From assembly GCA_002373205.1 (NCBI GenBank), contig DFJV01000082.1, positions 1 to 24,954 on the forward strand: a stretch of 24,954 bases of DNA. Reading direction: 5' to 3'. Below, piece by piece: positions 8,099 to 15,588 of this stretch (its first letter is position 1; each line of letters begins with the position of its first letter). The stretch is from Treponema sp. UBA3662 (lineage in GTDB: Bacteria; Spirochaetota; Spirochaetia; Treponematales; Treponemataceae). Under the pieces are notes generated by a model, which was not told the origin of the DNA, made no database searches, and worked only from the letters and a program-made list of their open reading frames with translations. The translations under genes and the position numbers were made by a program.

Positions 8099-9535
8099 AT
8101 GAAAATTGCAACTTTCTTTAGAAAACCGCTCGCAAGACGCTTAATGCTGCCACTTATCCTCCTTGCACTGCCTTTTTCCCTATTTGCAAAGGATGAAGCA
8201 AGCTACAACGTGGACGACTACACCGGCTGGGCCTACAAAAAAGACTCGTCTTTTTCCGTTTCTGAAGGCAAGCTAAAGCTTTCTGTAAAACAGGGAACAG
8301 GTTCATTCTGCATCTATGCCATAAACGAAAAGGGAAGCGAAATACCCCTTTTGTCTGCATACGATTCGTTCAGCTCAAACCATTTTGGCGTAAGAATCGG
8401 AAAGCACGAGTACAACCTTAACCGTGAGTCCGGCGTTGTGTGCCAGTCGCGCAGAACCCCCTACGGTGCACAGCTTTCCTATACAATAAAGAAGCAGGGA
8501 ATTGTCGTAATAGACTTTACTTTTATGCCGTCAGATTCATCTTCCACAGTGGCAGACGTTCTTCGTGTAAGCGCCTACCTTGTTAACCTTGGAAAGAAGA
8601 AGCAGACCTTTAGCCTTAAGGGCATGTTCGACACCGTCTTGGGGGAGCCATCAGGAAATCATTTTATTACGGCTACAAACGACCAGATAGACAAGGAAGT
8701 GCAGTTTGACTCAATGAATGAAGAAAAATGGATCTGCTCTACAAACGGCGAGACATCCGTGCAGTTTTTGCTCAAGGGCAAGGGAATTAACCCTACGCAC
8801 GAGGTAACCCTTTCCAACAAGAACACACTTTCTAAAAATTCATGGGTTCCATCCGTAAAGACTTCAAGAAGCTTTAACTCTGTTCTTTCCTACAACAATT
8901 CAGCCCTTTGCGTAAACTGGCCGGAAATTCAGCTGGAAAAGAACGATTCAAAGGTAATAACCTTCTATATTTCCGTTGGAACAGACTCAGAAGCTCCAGC
9001 CGGAGACGAATTCCTTTCAGCACTGGAAGAGGGGCGCACTGTCCTTCATGAATGTGAGCCAAAGGACTTCTCATACCTCTTTGCCGGTGTGGAAGAGGAA
9101 AAAAAGGTCAAGAAACCACGCAAAGACGCTCTTGGCGCAAAGTGGTGGGTTGGAATGCCCAACATAGCCTCTTACTATGAAGAAGAAGAGGAAGACGAAG
9201 AAGGTTTGGACGCAGACGGTTATGCAGAAGCAAGCAAAACATCCGCAGAAAATGCTTCTTTGAAAAGCGCCAAAGCCACAAAGGATTCAAAAGCCGCAAA
9301 AGAGGCAAAAGCCGCACAAAATGCAAAATCGTCCTCAAATTCATCCTCAAATTCACAGGCAAAAGACGAGCCAATCGTCATAACCGAGGAACAGCTGGAC
9401 ACAAAATACATCCATAACCTCATCAACTACATAAAATCGCTGGAAAATGACAGCGAACTTATTGACCAAGAAGAGTTAAATCGTTTAAATAAGGAGTTGG
9501 ACGCAATTTTAGAAAAAATCCGGAGTATGAATTAA
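8099..9535 (+). CDS. Exported protein of unknown function, predicted beta-rich domain with charged low-complexity tail
   Basis: I do not recognise a family. I chose the ATG at 8099 (478 residues): it follows the previous stop by four bases and begins a textbook signal peptide (MKIATFFRKP..., cleavage near SLFA/KD at 30). An upstream in-frame extension to 8054 would bury the signal. Residues about 32-325 alternate short hydrophobic and polar runs, suggesting a beta-sandwich-like domain. Residues about 340-380 are basic then strongly acidic (EEEEEDEE), and 385-430 are Ala/Lys/Ser low complexity with a 12-base tandem repeat in the DNA. The C-terminus (about 435-478) is a predicted helix rich in Leu, Asp and Glu. 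Flanked by two TPR proteins with 3-4 base gaps, it probably works in the same envelope process, but that is inference. Confidence 0.8.
   Translation: MKIATFFRKPLARRLMLPLILLALPFSLFAKDEASYNVDDYTGWAYKKDSSFSVSEGKLKLSVKQGTGSFCIYAINEKGSEIPLLSAYDSFSSNHFGVRIGKHEYNLNRESGVVCQSRRTPYGAQLSYTIKKQGIVVIDFTFMPSDSSSTVADVLRVSAYLVNLGKKKQTFSLKGMFDTVLGEPSGNHFITATNDQIDKEVQFDSMNEEKWICSTNGETSVQFLLKGKGINPTHEVTLSNKNTLSKNSWVPSVKTSRSFNSVLSYNNSALCVNWPEIQLEKNDSKVITFYISVGTDSEAPAGDEFLSALEEGRTVLHECEPKDFSYLFAGVEEEKKVKKPRKDALGAKWWVGMPNIASYYEEEEEDEEGLDADGYAEASKTSAENASLKSAKATKDSKAAKEAKAAQNAKSSSNSSSNSQAKDEPIVITEEQLDTKYIHNLINYIKSLENDSELIDQEELNRLNKELDAILEKIRSMN
9332..9355 (+). repeat. Perfect 12-bp tandem duplication inside coding sequence
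   Basis: TCCTCAAATTCA occurs twice in direct tandem (9332-9343 and 9344-9355), encoding Ser-Ser-Asn-Ser twice in the low-complexity linker of the surrounding exported protein. Because the unit is a multiple of three, gain or loss would change linker length without frameshift. Confidence 0.9.
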
Positions 9536-9537
9536 TA

Positions 9538-10716
9538 ATGAAGCGCACCGTTTTGGACGAAGCAAGGACTCTTATGCGCAGGCGGAAATTCCACTATGCC
9601 ATAACCCTTTTGGAATCACATTCTGCAAACTATAAGGGAAGCTTTGAATTTTATCTTGCACTCGGCACATCCTGCCTGTATGTAGGGGACGAGGGCAATG
9701 CTGTAAAATACTATGACCTTGCGCGCGAAATAAAAATTCAGAACACGGAGCTCCTTTTGGGGCAGGCCGTAATCTTCCTTCGCCGGGGAGCCACGGAAAG
9801 AGCCATTGAATACTACATGGAAGTCCTCAACATTTCCCCAGGCAACGAGACAGCCCGTGCCGCAATGGAATTCATCAGGACCGTCAAAGACTATACGGAC
9901 ATCTGCAAGCTAAAAGACACTGGCGAAATTAAAAACTATTACCCGCCTTTGGGATTCAACCCCGACATAGTGCGCAATTGTGTACTCCTAGGCCTCCTTG
10001 CCGGAATTGCAATCTCAATAAGCATAGTAACATGCAGCGTCACCTCTTCAAAAAAGACCCCCGCAACAGACGACTTTGACCCCATAGCCCTTACAAGCGA
10101 CGAGCAAAAGAATGCAGTTCAGGATGACCTTGGCGGAAGCTACGTAGACGACTACATCTTGGACGACAAACAGATAAACAAAAGCTACGAAGACGCAATA
10201 AAGCTCTTTAAGGCAAAGCGCGAAAATGCAGCCCTCGTAGAAATAAACCGCCTTACCTACAGCAACGCATCATCTTCCATAAAGGTAAAGGCCTCAAACC
10301 TAAAGGAGCAGCTCTTTAAGGACCCAAAGACCCATGCCGACCGCGACCCGGAATTTTCCACTTTGCGCGACAACTATTCCTGGGAAGACGTTGTGGACAA
10401 AAATACCGGTGGCCTAAAGAATCTCTTCCGCGACTGCTACGTAGTCTGGGTGGGAAAAATCGCAAACATAGAGACTTCGCCCGACGGCAGCTGGAAGTGC
10501 ACGCTTTTGGTCTACAACAAGGAGTTCAACAAGTTCTTTGGCTACCTTACCGTAAATTTTGACAGCGCCCAGCCTTCCGTAAACGAGGAAAATCCAATCG
10601 CAATCCTTGGCCGCCTGCGCCCCGAAGGTGGAAAGTTCTGCATGGATGGCAGGGTTGTCTTCCAGTCAATAAAAAACAGCGATCTTTACGAACTTTTAAG
10701 CAAGCTCAACCTCTAG
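9538..10716 (+). CDS. TPR protein with a single central transmembrane helix
   Basis: A 392-residue protein beginning two bases after the previous stop. Residues about 10-115 form three or so TPR units (for example FEFYLALGTSCLYVGDEGNA and AIEYYMEVLNISPGNETA). A hydrophobic helix at about 147-166 (CVLLGLLAGIAISISIVTC) follows, then a region of about 225 residues with acidic and lysine-rich parts. No N-terminal signal is present, so the TPR half is most likely cytoplasmic and the C-terminal half outside the inner membrane. The C-terminal part (about 290-392) includes a compact predicted domain around CYVVWVGKIANIETSPDG. I do not recognise that domain. Its place at the end of the exported-protein run suggests it links a cytoplasmic partner to them; this is inference. 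Gene real, role unknown. Confidence 0.85.
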   Translation: MKRTVLDEARTLMRRRKFHYAITLLESHSANYKGSFEFYLALGTSCLYVGDEGNAVKYYDLAREIKIQNTELLLGQAVIFLRRGATERAIEYYMEVLNISPGNETARAAMEFIRTVKDYTDICKLKDTGEIKNYYPPLGFNPDIVRNCVLLGLLAGIAISISIVTCSVTSSKKTPATDDFDPIALTSDEQKNAVQDDLGGSYVDDYILDDKQINKSYEDAIKLFKAKRENAALVEINRLTYSNASSSIKVKASNLKEQLFKDPKTHADRDPEFSTLRDNYSWEDVVDKNTGGLKNLFRDCYVVWVGKIANIETSPDGSWKCTLLVYNKEFNKFFGYLTVNFDSAQPSVNEENPIAILGRLRPEGGKFCMDGRVVFQSIKNSDLYELLSKLNL

Positions 10717-10793
10717 AATTTACTCTTTTTTCTTTTTTGGAGCGTATTTCCTCTTTTTACTTCCAGCTAAAACACAAGCAAGCAGGTCCTTTA

Positions 10794-10945
10794 TTACCCG
10801 CTTTCCAGGGCTCCGCTAACGCTCCGGCCCGCTTTCGCGGTCTTGCTGCGCAACCCTTCCAATCGGGGCTAGGCTTGCCATAAGAAAATCCATCCTTGGA
10901 TTTTCCTCTGGATTGCAGAATCGCCAGCGATTCTGCATGCGCTAA
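10794..10945 (+). repeat. GC-rich dispersed intergenic element, copy A
   Basis: This copy shares ordered blocks with copy B at 24795-24880. Both have TTACCCGCTTTCC near the left end, then CGCTTTCGCGG and CAATCGGG, and TAGGCT on the right (10870-10875 here). Right of that, copy A carries extra hairpin sequence and a GCTAAG near 10941, also seen after copy B. It is markedly richer in G+C than the flanking DNA. The rest of the 10717-11295 gap holds the broken minus-strand frame and the recA promoter; I see nothing else there. The boundaries are approximate because they come from visual comparison of only three copies. Confidence 0.65.
10884..10936. other. Two consecutive perfect hairpins in copy A
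   Basis: First stem: GAAAATCCA (10884-10892) pairs with TGGATTTTC (10897-10905) over a 4-base loop. Second stem: GCAGAATCGC (10915-10924) pairs with GCGATTCTGC (10927-10936), leaving a nominal 2-base (in practice 4-base) loop. No T-run follows on either strand, so these do not look like standard terminators. They may be structural parts of the repeat, or slow transcripts arriving from either side. Confidence 0.75.
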
Positions 10946-11226
10946 GCCGCCATCCATGGCTTTTTACTCTTTGGCAAGAAATGTGTCTTTATCAGGCTTG
11001 CCCCGATAATCCGCTTTGAAAAATTGTTCACGTCTTTTGCAAACGGAAGCATACCGTGTTTTGGAATAATGCTTTTCAAGATTGTTTTATATTTGCACTT
11101 AGTTTCCATAACTGCCTTAATACGCTTGAATATTCTGCCTGAATTTGCTAAAATATCCCTGTTTAGGAATTTTTCATAAAAATTTACAAAAAAAATTACG
11201 TAAATAAGTCACTTTCTGTACTTTTT

Positions 11227-11255
11227 TTGATAAATATATAGTAGGACGGTAAAAT
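11227..11255 (+). promoter_or_regulatory. Candidate sigma-70-type promoter for recA operon
   Basis: The -35 box is TTGATA (11227-11232) and the -10 box TAAAAT (11250-11255), with an optimal 17-base spacer. Transcription would start near 11262, giving a short leader that contains the recA ribosome site. I saw no convincing LexA/SOS palindrome around it. Confidence 0.6.
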
Positions 11256-11283
11256 AAAAACTTGCCGTGCAAACTAATTTCTT

Positions 11284-11290
11284 GGAGGAA
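11284..11290 (+). promoter_or_regulatory. Strong ribosome-binding site fixing a TTG start for recA
   Basis: GGAGGAA lies 5 bases before TTG 11296. The coding sequence then begins AKAAEE, and no ATG or GTG start fits this site, so recA is read from TTG. Confidence 0.85.
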
Positions 11291-11295
11291 ACAAA

Positions 11296-12612
11296 TTGGC
11301 AAAGGCTGCGGAAGAAAAGATGCCTGCGGAAATGGCGGACAAACTTAAGGCATTGGAGGCCGCAAGGCTTCAGATAGAAAAACAGTTCGGTTCAGGCTCA
11401 CTCATGAAGCTTGGCACACAGACGGACATGACCAGCGTGGACGTAATCCCATCCGGTTCCATCCTGCTGGACGAAGCTTTGGGCGTTGGCGGTTATCCGC
11501 GTGGCAGAATCATAGAAATGTACGGCCCGGAAAGCTCCGGTAAGACGACTCTTGCCCTTCATGCCGTTGCAGAGGCACAGAAACTGGGGGGAATTGCGGC
11601 TTTTATTGATGCGGAACATGCCCTTGACCCAATCTATGCAAAGAACCTTGGCGTAAACATAGACGAGCTTTGGGTTTCACAGCCGGACACAGGCGAGCAG
11701 GCCCTTGAAATCTGCGAAAACCTTGTCCGTAGCGGTGCGGTGGACATAATCGTAATAGACTCAGTTGCTGCCCTTACTCCCCAGAAGGAAATAGAAGGCG
11801 AGATGGGAGATTCAGTAATGGGTCTCCAGGCACGCCTTATGAGCCAGGCCTTGCGCAAACTTACGGCTATTGTTGGAAAGAGCAAGTGTACGGTTGTATT
11901 CATAAACCAGATCCGCATGAAAATCGGTGTTATGTTCGGCAATCCAGAGACAACTACCGGTGGAAACGCGCTCAAGTTCTATTCATCAGTGCGCCTGGAA
12001 ATCCGCAGAATAGAGACAATCGACGGTAAGGGCGATGAAGAGGCTCTTGGTAACCGTGTTCGCGTAAAAGTCGTAAAGAACAAGGTTGCGCCTCCATTCC
12101 GCAAAGTGGAGCTTGACATCTACTTTGGACGCGGCGTCAATGCAAGCGCATCCCTTTTGGATTCAGCGGTAAAGCACGGCCTTATAGACAAGAGGGGCGC
12201 ATGGTATACCCGCGGCGACGAAAAAGTTGGTCAGGGTAAGGAAAATGCCGTGGCTTACATAGAAAACAACACCGACTACCGCATAGAGCTTGAGCATACC
12301 CTTCGCGAAAAGATTTTCCCCGGTCAGGTTTTGCGCACAAAAGAAGGTGAGGTTGTAACAGAAGACCAGATCCGTGAGTACGAAAAGCAGATGAAGGCAA
12401 AGGGTGTTGGTGTTCCAAATGCCCAAAAGGAAGAAGCTTCCGGTCAGACGGCTGAGGCTTCTGCTCCACAGGCTGCTCCATCCGCTAGTGCTGCGGCAGA
12501 AGGCACAAAGGCAAAGACCAGGGGCAAGGCAGCTGCAAAGGCTGAATCCAGTGTTCAGTCCCTGGCAATGGCTGCATCCGAAGACAAGCCTACACCGGAG
12601 GAGCTTTTTTAA
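11296..12612 (+). CDS. recA: RecA recombinase with long C-terminal extension
   Basis: ATP-dependent strand-exchange protein of homologous recombination and inducer of the SOS-type response where present. The core is complete: Walker A GPESSGKTT (77-85), the DAEHALDP segment, Walker B-like VDIIVIDSVAAL, loop-1 region EIEGEMGDSVMGLQARLMSQ and loop-2 region NPETTTGGNALKFYSSVRLE. At 438 residues it is well above the usual 340-360. The excess is a C-terminal Ala/Glu/Lys/Ser tail (from about residue 365) ending DKPTPEELF. The tail differs from the short acidic tail of E. coli RecA. Expression is from its own promoter with a TTG start, and the stop overlaps the folK ATG (TAATG), so recA leads a long housekeeping operon. 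The identity is certain; the tail's role is unknown. Confidence 0.98.
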   Translation: MAKAAEEKMPAEMADKLKALEAARLQIEKQFGSGSLMKLGTQTDMTSVDVIPSGSILLDEALGVGGYPRGRIIEMYGPESSGKTTLALHAVAEAQKLGGIAAFIDAEHALDPIYAKNLGVNIDELWVSQPDTGEQALEICENLVRSGAVDIIVIDSVAALTPQKEIEGEMGDSVMGLQARLMSQALRKLTAIVGKSKCTVVFINQIRMKIGVMFGNPETTTGGNALKFYSSVRLEIRRIETIDGKGDEEALGNRVRVKVVKNKVAPPFRKVELDIYFGRGVNASASLLDSAVKHGLIDKRGAWYTRGDEKVGQGKENAVAYIENNTDYRIELEHTLREKIFPGQVLRTKEGEVVTEDQIREYEKQMKAKGVGVPNAQKEEASGQTAEASAPQAAPSASAAAEGTKAKTRGKAAAKAESSVQSLAMAASEDKPTPEELF

Positions 12613-13187
12613 TGACTTATGTGGTGCTGGGCCTTGGGTCAAACACTTATTACGGGCATCTTTCTTCTGTAGAGTTGCTCGCAAATGCTTGTACCCAGCT
12701 TGCGGACATTTTGGAAGACATAAAAATTTCCTCTCTGTATAAAAGTGCGCCCATGTACTATCTTGAGCAGAAAGAATTTTTCAACATGGCGGTTTCTGGT
12801 TTCTACAATAAGGATGCCTTTAGCCTGCTTGAAGAAATTCATTCCATAGAAGCAATGTGGGGCCGCGACAGGTCAAAAGAAATCCGCAACGGTCCCAGGC
12901 CTCTGGACATAGACATAGAGCTCTTCGGCAAAGAGAAAATATCATCGCCTAGGCTTACGGTTCCCCATGAGCGGCTTTCGGAAAGGGCTTTCGTCCTTGC
13001 ACCCCTGCTTGAACTTTTGCCCCAAAATGCCGATGTAACAGTAGGCTCTCAGGATTTTTACAAAAAAAAGCTGGAAGCCGCTGTTCAGGACGGGCAGCAG
13101 ATTGAAAAAATCATGGATTCAAAAGAATTCTGTGATTTGCTAAACTGCGTGTCTGACGGCAATATTGAAAATGCGTACGGGGGATAA
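12612..13187 (+). CDS. folK: 6-hydroxymethyl-dihydropterin pyrophosphokinase (HPPK)
   Basis: Transfers pyrophosphate from ATP to 6-hydroxymethyl-7,8-dihydropterin, the step before dihydropteroate synthase in folate synthesis; cytoplasmic. The 191 residues show the N-terminal GLGSN, the pterin-binding QKEFFNMAV segment, GRDRSKEIRNGPRPLDIDIE with the two metal-binding Asp residues, and VPHERLSERAFVLAPL. All are diagnostic of HPPK. About 40 residues after the core are lineage-specific and unrecognised. The ATG overlaps the recA stop. No other folate gene is nearby, so it is an isolated pathway gene in a DNA-maintenance operon. Confidence 0.95.
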   Translation: MTYVVLGLGSNTYYGHLSSVELLANACTQLADILEDIKISSLYKSAPMYYLEQKEFFNMAVSGFYNKDAFSLLEEIHSIEAMWGRDRSKEIRNGPRPLDIDIELFGKEKISSPRLTVPHERLSERAFVLAPLLELLPQNADVTVGSQDFYKKKLEAAVQDGQQIEKIMDSKEFCDLLNCVSDGNIENAYGG

Positions 13188-13191
13188 ATTG

Positions 13192-13992
13192 ATGGAAGGG
13201 AACGCAGTTCAGGATAAAGTTGCATTGGAAAACGGGGAGACAAAGCCCTTTGGGGGAGAAAAGCACAAGTTTACGGCCGGTAAATTTGAAGGTCCCCTTG
13301 ACTTGCTTTGGAGCCTTATCCGCGAAAACAAGATAAATGTCTATGACATACCGATTGCAGAAATAACGGAACAGTTCCTTGATTACCTGGACTACGCGGT
13401 GGAAACCAATCTTCAGGACCTGAGTGAATTCTATTTGTGGGCTGCAAAGCTTGTAGAAATAAAAAGCCGCTTTCTCCTCCCTCTGGAGGCAAAGTACGAT
13501 GACGATGAAAGCATGGAAGACCCGCGCACCGAGCTTGTTGAGCAGCTCATCGAATACCAGCGCTTCAAGAAGCTTTCAGAGCTTATGGAAGAGCAGGAAG
13601 AGCAGAGCGAGTGGAGCTTTGAACGCAAGAAAATAGAACGCATGCTGCCATTCGAGAATGACGAATCCCAGTGGCAGAAGGTAGACACCTGGGCCCTTTT
13701 GCAGGACATGCAGAAGATTTTCCGCAACCTTACAAATGTAAACCATGACGAGCGCATCTTGAACATGAGCGAAGACATTTCTCCCAACGAAAAGATTACG
13801 CTCATGAATGAACTTCTTGACAAAAATGGCGAATGTATGTTTACTGATTTGATTACACGCCACGGAAATGAACTGGATGTAATCTGTGCCTTTATAGCTA
13901 TACTGGAGGCGGTAAAATTCAGAATGGCGGAAATTTGGCAGAATAAAATGTTTGGAGATATAAAAATATGCAGGAAGAAGCAGGCAGCGTAG
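13192..13992 (+). CDS. scpA: Segregation and condensation protein A
   Basis: Kleisin subunit of the SMC-ScpA-ScpB condensin that organises and segregates the chromosome. The N-terminal signature is clear (KFEGPLDLLWSLIRENKINVYDIPIAEIT, residues about 30-58), followed by SEFYLWAAKLVEIKSRFLLP, the SMC-neck-binding helix. An acidic middle and a C-terminal winged-helix part end the protein (EAVKFRMAEIWQNKMFGDI). I prefer the ATG at 13192 (266 residues), 4 bases after the folK stop, because GGGGG at 13179-13183 sits at the right distance; TTG 13165 or ATG 13171 would overlap folK. The 3' end overlaps scpB by 25 bases, consistent with coupled synthesis of partners. Confidence 0.93.
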   Translation: MEGNAVQDKVALENGETKPFGGEKHKFTAGKFEGPLDLLWSLIRENKINVYDIPIAEITEQFLDYLDYAVETNLQDLSEFYLWAAKLVEIKSRFLLPLEAKYDDDESMEDPRTELVEQLIEYQRFKKLSELMEEQEEQSEWSFERKKIERMLPFENDESQWQKVDTWALLQDMQKIFRNLTNVNHDERILNMSEDISPNEKITLMNELLDKNGECMFTDLITRHGNELDVICAFIAILEAVKFRMAEIWQNKMFGDIKICRKKQAA

Positions 13993-14840
13993 AAGAGCCT
14001 TTGGAGCAGACCTCAGACAAGACGGAGCCTACTCCTACAGAAGAGCAGCAAAAGCCCGCTCAGAAAAAATCATCTAAAAAGAAGAAGGACTCTGTTCCCA
14101 CTGTAGATGAAGTTGTGGCTAAGGAAACAGAGGCAGAAGAACCTGTCAAAAAGGCAGAAGCCTCTGAAGCAGAAGGGCAGGATTCATCTGTTGAAGCTCC
14201 TGTAGAAGAAGCGGAAAGCGAAGAAGCCACCAAGGTTATTGTTGACGATGACAACCTTGACATGGAAGAAAGGGCAGCGCTGGAACAAAAGTACGCCGAG
14301 CTCAACCTTGACACGGAAACGGCCCTTGTAGAGACGGTTCTTTTTTTGGAAAGCGAGCCTCAGACCGTAGAAAACCTTGCAAAGATAACGCGTCTTGCTC
14401 AGGATGTCGTGGAAGAGTGCATTGGACGCCTAAAGGAAAAGTATACCCAGCTGGATTCCGGCATAGAAGTCTCCCAGATAATCGGCGGCTGGATGCTTAC
14501 CCCAAAAAAGGAATGTTTTGACTTTGTAAAGGAAAGGTACGGAAAGAAGAACGAGGGTAGGCTCAGTAAGGCTGCAATAGAGACTCTTTCCATAATTGCC
14601 TACAGCCAGCCCATTACCCGCGCAGAGATAGAAAGCATAAGGCACGTCAATGCAGACAACATGATGCGCCTTCTTTTGGACAGAAAATTCATAAAGGAAG
14701 TTGGCAAGAAAGATATTCCAGGAAAGCCTGTATTGTATGGAACTACAAACGAATTCCTTGAATTCTTCCATTTGCAGAGCATTGCGGATTTGCCGCAGCT
14801 GGACGAAAAAGAAAGCGAGAGGTTCGAACTTGCCCGTTAA
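13968..14840 (+). CDS. scpB: Segregation and condensation protein B with acidic N-terminal extension
   Basis: ScpB dimerises and binds the kleisin ScpA. The recognisable core starts near residue 112 (TETALVETVLFLESEPQTVE). It runs through two winged helices, including AAIETLSIIAYSQPITRAEI and IRHVNADNMMRLLLDRKFIK, and ends with KPVLYGTTNEFLEFF. Before it lie about 110 residues of Glu/Ala/Lys/Pro low complexity (for example KKSSKKKKDS, then long Glu-rich runs), probably disordered. At 290 residues it is about 100 longer than typical ScpB. ATG 13968 has GGAG at 13954-13957. Although no internal start looks better, the core could be expressed alone. The 3' end overlaps the pseudouridine synthase gene. 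Core identity firm; extension function unknown. Confidence 0.93.
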   Translation: MQEEAGSVEEPLEQTSDKTEPTPTEEQQKPAQKKSSKKKKDSVPTVDEVVAKETEAEEPVKKAEASEAEGQDSSVEAPVEEAESEEATKVIVDDDNLDMEERAALEQKYAELNLDTETALVETVLFLESEPQTVENLAKITRLAQDVVEECIGRLKEKYTQLDSGIEVSQIIGGWMLTPKKECFDFVKERYGKKNEGRLSKAAIETLSIIAYSQPITRAEIESIRHVNADNMMRLLLDRKFIKEVGKKDIPGKPVLYGTTNEFLEFFHLQSIADLPQLDEKESERFELAR

Positions 14841-15576
14841 CGAAGAAAAAGAGAAAGATTCATACCGTCTTCAGCATTACATGGCAAAGGCTGGCGTTGC
14901 AAGCCGCAGGGCCAGCGAGCAGATTATACTGGCAGGTAGGGTTTCTGTTAATGGCCTTACCGTAACGGAACTTGGCACTAAGGTTGGCAAAAAAGACAAG
15001 GTGTGCGTGGACGGCAAAGAGATTAGGCTGGAGACTGCCATGCGCTACGTCCTTTTGAATAAGCCTGCCGGTTATGTCTGTTCCCTTGCCGACGAAAAGG
15101 GCCGCCCCGTTGCGTCCGATTTGCTGAAGGATGCCTACAGCGAGCGTCTCTACAACGTTGGCCGCCTGGACATGTTCTCCTGCGGACTTATAATATTCAC
15201 AAACGACGGAAATTTTGCCGCCAAGCTTTCCCATCCGTCTGCGGAACTGGAAAAGGAATACATAGTGGACACAAGTCTTCCCTTGCCAAGAAGTCTCGCA
15301 GACGACTTTATGGAAGGCGTACGCGTTGACGGTGTATTCTACCGCTGCAAGGAAGCGGAGGAGCTTAATGCCCGCAGGATGAGGGTTGTCCTTGTGGAAG
15401 GAAAGAACCGCGAAATCCGCCGTGTTTTTGAGTCCAGGGAAATTGGCATAAAGGCGCTAACAAGAATCAGGATTGGTTGCGTGGGCATAGAAGGCCTGCA
15501 AGCTGGCCAGTTCCGCGACCTTACCCAGAAGGAAGTTCAGGCTTTGTTAAAGCTTTGTACAAGTAAGGATTATTAG
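14830..15576 (+). CDS. rluB: Pseudouridine synthase, RluB/RsuA family
   Basis: Isomerises specific uridines in ribosomal RNA (23S for RluB, 16S for RsuA). An S4 RNA-binding domain (about 13-73, LQHYMAKAGVASRRASEQII) precedes the catalytic domain, where GRLDMFSCGLIIFTNDG supplies the catalytic Asp114. GKNREIRRVFE is the other family signature. I chose TTG 14830 (248 residues): it retains the start of the S4 domain and has GAGAGG at 14817-14822. The longer open frame from 14701 reads over scpB and is not protein-like; ATG 14881 would truncate the S4 domain. The start overlaps the scpB stop. The scpA-scpB-rluB-cmk order favours RluB over RsuA, but specificity is not proven by sequence. Confidence 0.9.
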   Translation: MPVNEEKEKDSYRLQHYMAKAGVASRRASEQIILAGRVSVNGLTVTELGTKVGKKDKVCVDGKEIRLETAMRYVLLNKPAGYVCSLADEKGRPVASDLLKDAYSERLYNVGRLDMFSCGLIIFTNDGNFAAKLSHPSAELEKEYIVDTSLPLPRSLADDFMEGVRVDGVFYRCKEAEELNARRMRVVLVEGKNREIRRVFESREIGIKALTRIRIGCVGIEGLQAGQFRDLTQKEVQALLKLCTSKDY

Positions 15577-15588
15577 AAGGAGAAATAA

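Larger units (their letters stand above)
10720..11208 (-). pseudogene. Possible minus-strand gene remnant interrupted by GC-rich repeat
   Basis: Reading the minus strand in one frame from 11208 gives 88 open codons, down to a TAG at 10942-10944. The only ATG, at 11109, would give a 55-residue product (METKCKYKTI...KKPWMAA) with AAGG upstream. The same frame then crosses GC-rich repeat A, meets one more stop (TAG), and emerges as protein-like sequence VIKDLLACVLAG followed by a lysine-rich tail (KKRKYAPKKKKE) and TAA at 10720-10722. That stop lies three bases beyond the end of the convergent + gene. No start codon begins the 88-codon stretch, and its upstream end overlaps the recA promoter area. 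I read this as the 3' part of a decayed gene split by the repeat. It could also be a chance open frame, or a genuine 55-residue protein from 11109. No family is recognised. Confidence 0.4.

Noticed and set aside
9462..9490. TTGACC-17-TTAAAT before the TPR/membrane-helix gene
   Set aside because: The -10 is only a four-of-six match inside coding sequence and the gene is already closely coupled to its upstream neighbour.
10757..10957. Minus-strand 66-codon ORF across repeat copy A
   Set aside because: Composed mostly of the GC-rich repeat and its hairpins; the neighbouring frame better explains the flanks as a broken gene.
14972..14988. TGGCAC-TTGG sequence resembling a sigma-54 promoter
   Set aside because: Lies within the rluB coding region, lacks the -12 GC at the proper spacing, and no gene starts nearby.
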